A DNA stretch of 6,455 bases from Crocinitomicaceae bacterium. Its GTDB lineage: Bacteria; Bacteroidota; Bacteroidia; Flavobacteriales_D; Crocinitomicaceae. The notes beneath the pieces were generated by a model. The model was not told the origin of the DNA. It did no database searches and was given only the letters and a program-made list of their open reading frames with translations. Shown here piece by piece: positions 1 through 6,080 of the stretch. Each line of letters starts with the position of its first letter. The first letter of the stretch is position 1. Location: NCBI GenBank assembly GCA_030833265.1, contig JAURHO010000092.1, positions 1 through 6,455 on the forward strand. Direction: 5' to 3'. The position numbers and the translations under genes were made by a program.

Positions 1-334
1 CAACGACCATCATGGGGTTTAGCGCCATGATAATACCGGCATTAAAAGCCGAGGACAAATTGAGCCCGTGAAAGAAAAAGAGCTGATTGACGGCCACACC
101 GAAAAGGCCAGCTGCCACAAAACGCCCGTAATCGGCACGGGCAATGGGTTTTCTTTTTTGGGTAAATAGCAATAACCAAAATAGAAATACGGCCCCACTG
201 ACACGCAATAAAATAAAGGTATTGGGGTCGAGATAGCGTGGCATTACGCCTTTTGCCAGGACATGGTTGGCACCGTAAAGCACATTAACCAAAAGCAGGG
301 CGAGATGTGCATTGAGAATTTGCGAGCGCGGCAT
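1..334 (-). CDS. DMT/EamA-family inner-membrane permease, N-terminal part (runs off left edge)
   Basis: The minus strand is open from an ATG at 334 to the window edge, giving 111 codons and no stop. The visible protein has about four hydrophobic segments (roughly residues 8-29, 39-57, 71-90 and 95-111). It carries the hallmarks of the first EamA repeat: 'LVNVLYGANHVLAKG' in the first helix, then 'LRVSGAVFLFWLL', then 'FGVAVNQLFFFHGLNLSSA' leading into a fourth helix beginning 'FNAGIIMALNP'. Full-length members of this drug/metabolite transporter superfamily usually have about 280-300 residues and ten helices, so roughly two thirds is missing here. Family members export or import small metabolites, and the substrate cannot be told from this part. 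The start is supported by a TACCTTTG element four bases upstream. The gene is divergent from recF, with a 33-base gap. The family call is firm; the specific function is unknown. Confidence 0.85.
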   Translation of the reverse strand, partial: MPRSQILNAHLALLLVNVLYGANHVLAKGVMPRYLDPNTFILLRVSGAVFLFWLLLFTQKRKPIARADYGRFVAAGLFGVAVNQLFFFHGLNLSSAFNAGIIMALNPMMVV

Positions 335-338
335 GAGG

Positions 339-346
339 CAAAGGTA
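339..346 (-). promoter_or_regulatory. Bacteroidota -7 promoter element for the EamA-type permease
   Basis: Read on the minus strand this is TACCTTTG, an exact match to the Bacteroidota consensus TAnnTTTG. It ends four bases before the permease ATG at 334. No clear TTG-type -33 element is visible 17-23 bases upstream. If transcription starts the usual few bases after the element, the mRNA would have almost no 5' leader. Confidence 0.55.
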
Positions 347-355
347 GTTATTCCG

Positions 356-363
356 TATCTTTG
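356..363 (+). promoter_or_regulatory. Bacteroidota -7 promoter element for recF
   Basis: TATCTTTG is an exact match to TAnnTTTG and ends four bases before the ATG at 368. It lies only nine bases from the oppositely oriented permease element at 339-346, so the two RNA polymerase footprints must overlap. A good -33 element is not seen. The site also decides the recF start: it favours 368 over the more upstream in-frame ATG at 263. Confidence 0.6.
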
Positions 364-367
364 TTTC

Positions 368-1471
368 ATGTACTTGTCCGCGCTACATTTAGTCAATTTT
401 AAGAACTATACCGACCTCGATTTACAGCTTACTGCCGGGATCAACGGTATCGTTGGGCAAAATGGTGCAGGCAAGACCAACGTCCTCGACGCGGTCTACT
501 ACCTGAGCATGTGCAAGAGCTACCTCAATGTCAATGACCGTCAAAACATGCGCTTTGACCAAGCATTTTTTTCAATTGCAGGGCAGTGGCAGTTTCCTGA
601 TAAGCAGCACGACGTTCAAATAGCCTATAAGGCAGGGGTGAAGAAACTCGTCAAGTGGAATAAAAAAGCCTACGACAAACTCACCGACCACATTGGCAAA
701 TTACCCGTCGTATTCATTTCGCCCTATGACGGCGACCTCATTGCAGAAGGTTCCGATTTGCGCCGAAAATGGATGGACGGCATTTTATCACAACTCGACA
801 AACGCTACCTCGAAGAAATTCAGCGCTATGCCAAAGTGCTCGAACAACGGCATGCTATTTTGCGCAACATGCACGAGCACCGACTCTTTGATCCTGATGC
901 CATAGAAGTTTGGGACGCCCAACTCATTCCGGCTGCCAATTACATCTATGCCAAGCGCCGCGAGTTTTTAGAAGAGTTTATTCCTGTTTTCAAGCGTTTC
1001 TACCAAGAAATTGGCCAAGAAGCCGAATCTGTGAACCTCAGTTACCGCTCACAACTCGACGACGGCCCATTTGCCGATTTATTGGCCGCCTCATCTAAAA
1101 AGGATGCCTTCACACAATATACCAACGTGGGCATCCACAAAGACGACCTCATTTTTACAATCAAAGGTCATCCGGTCAAAAAATTTGGCTCACAGGGCCA
1201 GCAAAAATCATTCATCATTGCCCTTCGACTGGCGCAATTCGACTGGCTCAAAGCCCACAAAGGCGTCAAGCCCATTTTGCTCCTTGATGACATCTTTGAC
1301 AAACTCGATCAGCAGCGCGTCGAACGTCTCATTGCACTGGTAAGTGCCGATTATTTTGGTCAGGTGCTCATTACCGACACCGACCCTGCCCGCATGCGCG
1401 ATTTATTTAGTAAATTGCCTGGTGCAACGCAACTTATTGAAATCAAAGAAAACCAAGCCTACGCCCTATGA
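368..1471 (+). CDS. recF: DNA replication and repair protein RecF
   Basis: RecF is an SMC/ABC-like ATPase that binds gapped DNA and, with RecO and RecR, helps load RecA at single-strand gaps and stalled forks in the cytoplasm. From the ATG at 368 the protein has 367 residues, the usual RecF length. It opens with the typical 'LHLVNFKNYTDLDL'. Walker A is GQNGAGKT (residues 30-37). The ABC signature is GSQGQQKS (274-281), preceded by the conserved 'GIHKDDL'. Walker B is ILLLDD (303-308), followed by the D-loop 'DKLD' (311-314) and, near the C terminus, 'LITDTD'. The frame stays open upstream to an ATG at 263, but that extension runs antisense through the permease start and lacks family similarity, so 368 is preferred. 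Its stop overlaps the start of the DUF721 gene in ATGA, which implies translational coupling. All ATPase motifs look intact. Confidence 0.96.
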   Translation: MYLSALHLVNFKNYTDLDLQLTAGINGIVGQNGAGKTNVLDAVYYLSMCKSYLNVNDRQNMRFDQAFFSIAGQWQFPDKQHDVQIAYKAGVKKLVKWNKKAYDKLTDHIGKLPVVFISPYDGDLIAEGSDLRRKWMDGILSQLDKRYLEEIQRYAKVLEQRHAILRNMHEHRLFDPDAIEVWDAQLIPAANYIYAKRREFLEEFIPVFKRFYQEIGQEAESVNLSYRSQLDDGPFADLLAASSKKDAFTQYTNVGIHKDDLIFTIKGHPVKKFGSQGQQKSFIIALRLAQFDWLKAHKGVKPILLLDDIFDKLDQQRVERLIALVSADYFGQVLITDTDPARMRDLFSKLPGATQLIEIKENQAYAL

Positions 1472-1773
1472 ATCAGGATTTTAAAAGACAGGGTGAAGAA
1501 AAACCCCTTGGTCAGCTCGTTAAAGGCATCATGAAAGCCTATGGCCTTGAAGAAAAAATGAAGTCCTATGACCTCATTGCTGCTTGGCCCGAACTCATGG
1601 GGCCTGCCGTAGCACAACGCACCAAAGACATCAAAATTCAGAACAACACGCTGTATCTCACCATCGATTCTAGTGTCATGCGCGACGAACTTTTTCATGG
1701 CAAGCAAATCATTATTGCACGTTGTAATGCGCATGTCGGGGAAGAACTCATCCGAGATATCTGGTTCAATTAG
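1468..1773 (+). CDS. DUF721 / DciA-family protein, probable replicative helicase loader
   Basis: This is a 101-residue protein of the DUF721 family, to which DciA belongs. DciA is the ancestral bacterial partner that helps load the replicative helicase DnaB where DnaC or DnaI is absent. Family features seen are an N-terminal helix 'LGQLVKGIMKAYGLEEKM' (14-31), then 'AAWPELMGPAVAQRT' (38-52) with the conserved Trp40 and Gly45, then the beta-strand stretch 'LYLTIDSSVMRDEL' (62-75), and a C-terminal helix ending 'ELIRDIWF'. The length is typical for short Bacteroidota members, which consist of the domain alone. The start codon overlaps the recF stop by four bases (ATGA), so the two are probably co-transcribed and translationally coupled. 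Family membership is strong. The helicase-loading role is inferred from studied DciA proteins in other bacteria. Confidence 0.88.
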   Translation: MNQDFKRQGEEKPLGQLVKGIMKAYGLEEKMKSYDLIAAWPELMGPAVAQRTKDIKIQNNTLYLTIDSSVMRDELFHGKQIIIARCNAHVGEELIRDIWFN

Positions 1774-1812
1774 TTGTCCAAGCCTAGCCGCTAAGGGCTG
1801 CCAAAGATTTTG

Positions 1813-1820
1813 TAATTTTG
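1813..1820 (+). promoter_or_regulatory. Probable -7 promoter element for pruA
   Basis: TAATTTTG fits the TAnnTTTG consensus and lies in the 66-base gap between the DUF721 gene and pruA. It ends 19 bases before the pruA ATG at 1840, so the transcript would have a short A-rich leader of about 15 bases without a Shine-Dalgarno site. This differs from the four-base spacing at recF, the permease and the methyltransferase. No convincing -33 element is seen. Confidence 0.45.
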
Positions 1821-1839
1821 TCACAAATCAATCAAGAAT

Positions 1840-3468
1840 ATGTCAAATGCCTTTTTTAATGTTCCAGTTGCCAAAAATGAGCCTGTAAGGCCTTACGCTC
1901 CCGGAACTTCAGAACACAGTTCGCTCATCGCGAAATATAAAGAACTCAAAAACCAAGCGCCTATCGATGTTCCGATGTACATTGGTCATCAGAAGGTGCA
2001 CACCGCCAATAAAGTGGCCATGACCATGCCACACGACCACCAAACGGTCTTGGGTCATTTCAGTATGGGAGATGCTTCACATGTTGAGGCCGCTATTGCC
2101 GCTGCACTTCAAGCAAAAAGTGCTTGGGCTGCACTTCCTTGGCAAGAACGCGCTGCTGTTTTCTTGCGTGCTGCCGATTTATTAGCAGGTCCTTTCCGCG
2201 ATCGCATGAATGCCGCAACCATGCTGGCGCAATCCAAAAATGTATTCCAAGCAGAAATCGATGCAGCTTGTGAGCTCATCGACTTTTTCCGCTTTAATGT
2301 CCAGTACATGACCCAGATTTACAAAGAACAACCTGAGTCTTTGCCTGGTATGTGGAATCGTCTAGAATACAGACCACTCGAGGGTTTTGTTTTTGCAATT
2401 ACGCCTTTTAACTTTACTTCAATTGCAGCCAATCTTTGTGCAGCTCCGGCCCTCATGGGTAACGTAGTTGTCTGGAAACCTGCTGAATCTCAAGTTTATT
2501 CTGCTCAAGTGATCATGGAGCTTTTTGAAGCTGCAGGTTTGCCTGCAGGTGTTGTAAACATGATCACCGTAGACGGCCCAACTGCCGGAGATATCGTGTT
2601 CAAGCACCCTGATTTCGCGGGCTTGCACTTTACGGGTTCAACCGCCGTATTCAAAAACCTCTGGAAAACCATTGGAGCGAACATCGACGCTTACAAAACG
2701 TATCCGCGCATTGTCGGTGAAACGGGCGGAAAAGATTTCGTCATGGTTCATCAAAGTGCTGGCGCTGCTGAAGTAGCTACGGCATTATCAAGAGGCGCCT
2801 TTGAATTCCAAGGGCAAAAATGCTCCGCAGCTTCCAGAGCCTATGTGCCTGCAAGTTTGTGGCCAGAGGTTCAAAAAATCTTTGTTTCCCAAGTTGAATC
2901 TTTCAAAGTAGGTAGCCCTGAAGACAGCGCTAACTTTGTCAATGCGGTTATTGATGCCCGTGCTTTTGATAAAATTGCTGCTTACATTGACTACGCAAAA
3001 GCACAACCAGATGCGCAAATCATTACCGGCGGAAACTATGACAAATCGAAAGGTTATTTCATCGAGCCTACCACAATTGTCACAACCAATCCGAAATTCC
3101 GCACCATGGTCGAAGAGATTTTTGGCCCAGTGCTCACTATTTATGTTTACCAAGACGCTGAATTTGAGGCTACACTAGAACTCCTTGATCAAACTTCAGA
3201 TTACGCTTTAACGGGTTCTATCATTGCTACAGATCGCTACGCCGTTCAAATGGCCACCACTAAATTGGCGAACGCTGCAGGTAATTTCTACATCAATGAC
3301 AAACCAACAGGTGCCGTTGTGGGCCAGCAACCATTTGGTGGCGCACGAGGTTCAGGTACCAATGACAAAGCGGGTGCAGCCATGAATTTATTGCGTTGGG
3401 TTTCTGCACGTACTATCAAAGAAACTTTTGTTCCACCAACAGATTACCGCTACCCATTCTTAGGTTAA
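1840..3468 (+). CDS. pruA: L-glutamate gamma-semialdehyde dehydrogenase (1-pyrroline-5-carboxylate dehydrogenase)
   Basis: This NAD-dependent enzyme oxidises glutamate gamma-semialdehyde, the open form of 1-pyrroline-5-carboxylate, to glutamate. It is the second step of proline catabolism. The 542-residue protein is a single-domain aldehyde dehydrogenase of the stand-alone P5CDH type (like ALDH4A1), without a fused proline dehydrogenase. Catalytic features are all present: 'TPFNFTS' with Asn191, 'VVWKPAESQ' with Lys213, the NAD-binding 'FTGST' (264-268), the general base Glu294 in 'GETGGKD', and the nucleophile Cys328 in 'GQKCSA'. 'EEIFGPVLTIYVY' follows. The substrate-carboxylate loop 'FGGARGSGTNDKAG' (499-512) is diagnostic for P5CDH. 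No proline dehydrogenase (putA-type) gene is in the window. A predicted outer-membrane barrel starts four bases after the stop. Confidence 0.96.
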   Translation: MSNAFFNVPVAKNEPVRPYAPGTSEHSSLIAKYKELKNQAPIDVPMYIGHQKVHTANKVAMTMPHDHQTVLGHFSMGDASHVEAAIAAALQAKSAWAALPWQERAAVFLRAADLLAGPFRDRMNAATMLAQSKNVFQAEIDAACELIDFFRFNVQYMTQIYKEQPESLPGMWNRLEYRPLEGFVFAITPFNFTSIAANLCAAPALMGNVVVWKPAESQVYSAQVIMELFEAAGLPAGVVNMITVDGPTAGDIVFKHPDFAGLHFTGSTAVFKNLWKTIGANIDAYKTYPRIVGETGGKDFVMVHQSAGAAEVATALSRGAFEFQGQKCSAASRAYVPASLWPEVQKIFVSQVESFKVGSPEDSANFVNAVIDARAFDKIAAYIDYAKAQPDAQIITGGNYDKSKGYFIEPTTIVTTNPKFRTMVEEIFGPVLTIYVYQDAEFEATLELLDQTSDYALTGSIIATDRYAVQMATTKLANAAGNFYINDKPTGAVVGQQPFGGARGSGTNDKAGAAMNLLRWVSARTIKETFVPPTDYRYPFLG

Positions 3469-3472
3469 GCCC

Positions 3473-4189
3473 ATGCTTCGTTTCGGGATTTTTCTTACGA
3501 TCTTACTTTGCTCTTTTGATTTCAGCGCTCAATGGCGCTGGAATCTTCAGGCAGAAATTGGGGCAAATAAACAAGAATTTCAGCAAGCCTATGCGCTTAG
3601 CCAACAGCCCTTCGATCCCAAATCTTTTTGGAAAGCAACAGCCGGTGGTGAGGTTCAGCTCGGCTATACTTTCTTGAAAGTCATGACGCTCTACAGCGGC
3701 TTGGGTTATGCGCATCAAAACTTGGCTTATCAAAGTACTGAATGGGCCACAGACCTTGATGGCATTACTTATTTATTGCTCTGCAATAAAGTAGCTTCAG
3801 GTGAATTACTCACGCTACCCTTAGGTTTAGAACTCAAGGTGCTCAGCGTGCATGCAGGTGGGGGTTTGCAATACCGCTATCGGGTGCAAGGACAAATGCA
3901 AAAGGACTTTTATGCGTATTATCCGGGCGCGGCCGAACCCATTTTGTTAAGCACCGAAGTGGGTGAGCATACACAAGCCAAATTAGACATGGGTTATTTT
4001 GCTTATTTGCAATGGAACCCAGTCAAGAGAATCGGAATAAGGGCTTCTGCCTACCGCGGGTTCAGAGATTTAAGCAATGGCCTTGAAGTGGGTGCCTTCA
4101 ATGAGTGGCAGCAGCTTTTTAATAAAGAAAGCTTGGTTTTGAAAAACCTGCAATTTAACATTGGTTTGAACATCAAACTCACCGATTAA
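3473..4189 (+). CDS. Predicted outer-membrane beta-barrel protein, function unknown
   Basis: I do not recognise a named family beyond a general resemblance to the small Bacteroidota outer-membrane beta-barrel proteins. The 238-residue product starts with a signal peptide (hydrophobic core about residues 4-17, cleavage likely after Ala19 in 'DFSAQ'). The mature part alternates polar and non-polar or aromatic residues in strand-like stretches at about 23-31, 57-68, 71-80, 113-137, 172-183, 186-195 and 225-236. Between them are polar loops such as 'AYYPGAAEPILLSTEVGEH'. This pattern suits a barrel of about eight strands. It has no lipobox, internal hydrophobic helix or enzymatic motif. Only four bases separate it from pruA, so it is probably co-transcribed. 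A structural or porin role is inferred. The barrel call is moderate, and the existence of the gene is well supported by its tight packing and signal peptide. Confidence 0.75.
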   Translation: MLRFGIFLTILLCSFDFSAQWRWNLQAEIGANKQEFQQAYALSQQPFDPKSFWKATAGGEVQLGYTFLKVMTLYSGLGYAHQNLAYQSTEWATDLDGITYLLLCNKVASGELLTLPLGLELKVLSVHAGGGLQYRYRVQGQMQKDFYAYYPGAAEPILLSTEVGEHTQAKLDMGYFAYLQWNPVKRIGIRASAYRGFRDLSNGLEVGAFNEWQQLFNKESLVLKNLQFNIGLNIKLTD

Positions 4190-4253
4190 TCATCATTACA
4201 ATTTATAGGTTCATCCAAGTATACCCTTTGCTTCATTTAATTATTCCGGTGCT

Positions 4254-4721
4254 ATGAAATCAATGATCTTGCTCCTTTCTTTTTTGCTTTCTTGGTTTTC
4301 TCTAGAAAATCAAACTGAAAAATCAACCGATGTCAAGCAACATCCGATTCAAGCGCAAAAGTTTGATTTGCGCGTAACGGTCACGGCCATCAATAATGCA
4401 AAAGGACTCATTGAATTTGCGCTGTATAAAAACCCGGATGTTTTTACACAAGCTGGCAAGACGCATCGTTTGGCCAGGGTGAATGCCCAGAAAGGAGAGG
4501 TGAGTTTTGTTTTTGCCGATCTTGAACCTGGTAAATATGCAATCGTTGTGTATCACGATGAAAATCAAAACAAGATTTGCGATAAAAATTTCTTTGCGAT
4601 TCCTACGGAAGCCTATGCGTTTTCAAATAATGTAAGGCCCAAACTAAGCGTGCCAAGTTTTGACGATTGCGCCATCAATCTGCAGCAAAACAAGAGCATC
4701 AGCATCAAGATGGTGTATTAA
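4254..4721 (+). CDS. Secreted DUF2141-family protein
   Basis: This is a 155-residue exported protein with an N-terminal hydrophobic signal segment (about residues 3-16) and no lipobox Cys. The DUF2141 domain covers about 37-155. 'FDLRVTVTAINNAKGLIEFALYKN' opens the beta-sandwich. The family core follows as 'FADLEPGKYAIVVYHDENQN' and then 'FFAIPTEAYAFSNN' (113-126), the usual region of the form GIPxExYGFSNN. The loop HDENQNKICDKN (101-112) resembles the Asp/Asn-rich, possibly Ca-binding turn of the family. Here the common Gly positions are replaced and a Cys (109) is inserted; a second Cys is at 139. The function of the family is not established. It lies 64 bases after the barrel gene and may have its own promoter. 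Its 3' end overlaps the convergent coaE by 17 bases. Confidence 0.88.
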   Translation: MKSMILLLSFLLSWFSLENQTEKSTDVKQHPIQAQKFDLRVTVTAINNAKGLIEFALYKNPDVFTQAGKTHRLARVNAQKGEVSFVFADLEPGKYAIVVYHDENQNKICDKNFFAIPTEAYAFSNNVRPKLSVPSFDDCAINLQQNKSISIKMVY

Positions 4722-5286
4722 GGCTTTGTAGAAGGCCTTCAATTTGCGCAAGAATTGGTCGACCATCATTCTCAATGATATAGGTGGCGAGTTCCTTTTT
4801 TTTATCATCATCCCACTGCGCCTTAATTCTTTGTTGAATGAGCGCTTCTTCGAGACCATCTCTTCTCTTTACGCGGTCTATCCGTAATTGGAGTGGTGCA
4901 CACACTAGTACCGTAGCGTCGAATTGTTGATACGCTCCTGTTTCAAATAAAATGGCTGCTTCGTTGAAAACAAGCTTGCTTTTTTGAGCGCGAGCCCAAG
5001 TTTCAAAGCGCTTACGCACCAACGGATGCACACGTGCTTCAATTTCTTTTTTCAGTTCAGGGTTGTTAAACAGCGCTTGGCTCAGCACTTCTTTTTGAAA
5101 TATGCCCTTGACGTAAAGCGAAGAACCTATAATTGCGCTTAACTCTTTTTGAAGCAATTCATCTTCGTTATAAAGTGCTTTTGCTTCCTGATCCGAATAA
5201 AAAACAGGATAGCCCATGTGTTCTAGTACGGCCGCAACCAAACTTTTGCCTGAGCCAATTCCACCGGTGAGTCCTATGCGTAACAT
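4705..5286 (-). CDS. coaE: Dephospho-CoA kinase
   Basis: CoaE phosphorylates the 3'-hydroxyl of the ribose of dephospho-CoA with ATP, the final step of coenzyme A synthesis in the cytoplasm. The 193-residue protein has the normal family length. The P-loop GGIGSGKS is at 8-15 after 'LRIGLT'. Next come 'VFYSDQEAKALY' with Asp32 in the place of the conserved catalytic Asp, 'ARVHPLVRKRF' (84-94), and 'NEAAILFETG' (108-117), the form seen in Bacteroidota. The lid region 'RIDRVKRRDGL' leads to 'QQRIKAQW', and 'IENDG' (171-175) supplies the conserved Asn near the end. The gene is divergent from the methyltransferase with a 38-base gap. It converges on the DUF2141 gene with a 17-base overlap of the coding ends. 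Confidence 0.95.
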   Translation of the reverse strand: MLRIGLTGGIGSGKSLVAAVLEHMGYPVFYSDQEAKALYNEDELLQKELSAIIGSSLYVKGIFQKEVLSQALFNNPELKKEIEARVHPLVRKRFETWARAQKSKLVFNEAAILFETGAYQQFDATVLVCAPLQLRIDRVKRRDGLEEALIQQRIKAQWDDDKKKELATYIIENDGRPILAQIEGLLQSLNTPS

Positions 5287-5290
5287 GGCT

Positions 5291-5298
5291 CGAAATTA
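5291..5298 (-). promoter_or_regulatory. Imperfect -7 promoter element for coaE
   Basis: On the minus strand the site reads TAATTTCG, one mismatch from TAnnTTTG. It ends exactly four bases before the coaE ATG, the same spacing as at recF, the permease and the methyltransferase. The mismatch keeps confidence low; the shared spacing raises it. Confidence 0.35.
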
Positions 5299-5312
5299 GG
5301 AAAAGAAAGTTG

Positions 5313-5320
5313 TAAATTTG
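5313..5320 (+). promoter_or_regulatory. -7 promoter element for the methyltransferase-zip unit
   Basis: TAAATTTG is an exact TAnnTTTG match and ends four bases before the ATG at 5325. It lies in the 38-base gap shared with the divergent coaE, so the two promoters would overlap. No clear TTG-type -33 element is visible in the expected 17-23 base range. Confidence 0.55.
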
Positions 5321-5324
5321 CACT

Positions 5325-6080
5325 ATGCCTAAGAAAGAATGGTTTGCCGAGTGGTTTGACTCACCTTATTATCACTTGCTTTACAACAACAGAGACGCCC
5401 AAGAAGCACGTGCTTTTATTCAAAAGCTGGTGGGGCAGCTCGCATTAAACCCTGGCGCACCTGTTCTTGATTTAGCTTGTGGCAAAGGCAGACACGCCGT
5501 CACTTTAGCCGAATTAGGTTTTAAAGTACTTGGTGCCGATTTAGCCCCACAAAGCATTGCAGCTGCGCTAGAATTCCCAGAACAACAGCCTGAACTTGAC
5601 CTCGATTTCGTGGTTCATGATATGCGAGAAGTTATCGAAAACCAGCAGTTTGCAGCCGTATTTAACCTCTTCACAAGCTTCGGCTATTTCGATGCGCTAG
5701 CCGACAATCAAAAAGTTTGCGCCTCAATTGCAACCATGTTAACGCCCAATGGCATACTGGTCATTGACTTTTTCAATGCACAAAAGGTGCGTCAAAATTT
5801 GGTAGCTGAAGAAAGTGTTTCACGAGGCGACATCAATTTTGAAATCAAAAGATGGGCAGACGACGCACATATATTTAAACAAATCAGTATTCATGATCCG
5901 CAACAGGACCAATCGATTGGCCCTTTTACGGAGCGGGTTCAGGCCCTCAGTTTATCCGATTTTCAAGAATTATTAGCTGCTAGTTTTGAATTGATGAATA
6001 CTTACGGCTCTTATGATCTTGCGCCTTTCGATCCGGTAAACAGTGATCGTCTCATTTTAATTGCAAAAAAGAAACCATGA
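5325..6080 (+). CDS. Class I SAM-dependent methyltransferase, substrate unknown
   Basis: This is a 251-residue cytoplasmic methyltransferase with the Rossmann-type SAM fold. Motif I is 'VLDLACGKGRHA' (47-58), with the glycine-rich turn ACGKGRH. The acidic end of strand 2 follows as 'VLGADLAPQSI' with Asp72. 'FVVHDMREV' (95-103) fits the adenine-contacting motif, and 'FAAVFNLFTSFGYF' (109-122) fits strand 4. 'LTPNGILVIDFFNA' (139-152) is strand 5 and its preceding loop. The N-terminal 'EWFAEWFDSPYYHLLYNNRD' (5-24) is characteristic of a Bacteroidota subgroup of this family. The target is not predictable from sequence. Its stop overlaps the ATG of the ZIP transporter (ATGA), which implies coupled expression. 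The start is supported by the TAAATTTG element just upstream. Confidence 0.9.
   Translation: MPKKEWFAEWFDSPYYHLLYNNRDAQEARAFIQKLVGQLALNPGAPVLDLACGKGRHAVTLAELGFKVLGADLAPQSIAAALEFPEQQPELDLDFVVHDMREVIENQQFAAVFNLFTSFGYFDALADNQKVCASIATMLTPNGILVIDFFNAQKVRQNLVAEESVSRGDINFEIKRWADDAHIFKQISIHDPQQDQSIGPFTERVQALSLSDFQELLAASFELMNTYGSYDLAPFDPVNSDRLILIAKKKP

Noticed and set aside
19..204. 61-residue open frame on the minus strand
   Set aside because: It is out of frame with, and lies inside, the convincing EamA-type permease reading frame that covers the same bases.
1785..1800. Small hairpin (AGCC, six-base loop, GGCT) after the DUF721 stop as a possible terminator
   Set aside because: The stem is only four or five pairs and is not followed by a clean T-run; the downstream TAATTTTG is better explained as the pruA promoter.
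2531..2548. Perfect inverted repeat CTGCAGG-TTTG-CCTGCAG inside pruA
   Set aside because: It encodes the conserved aldehyde dehydrogenase stretch 'AAGLPAGV', so coding constraint explains it. No T-run follows, and it is in the middle of a gene, so it is not called a terminator or operator.
2788..3153. 121-residue antisense open frame within pruA, and a similar one at 1459-1824 opposite the DUF721 gene
   Set aside because: Both lie opposite well-supported genes, show no recognisable domain, and are explained as shadows of the coding strand.
4222..4230. TACCCTTTG upstream of the DUF2141 gene as a promoter element
   Set aside because: It has one base too many between TA and TTTG compared with TAnnTTTG, and no supporting -33 element is seen; too weak to list.
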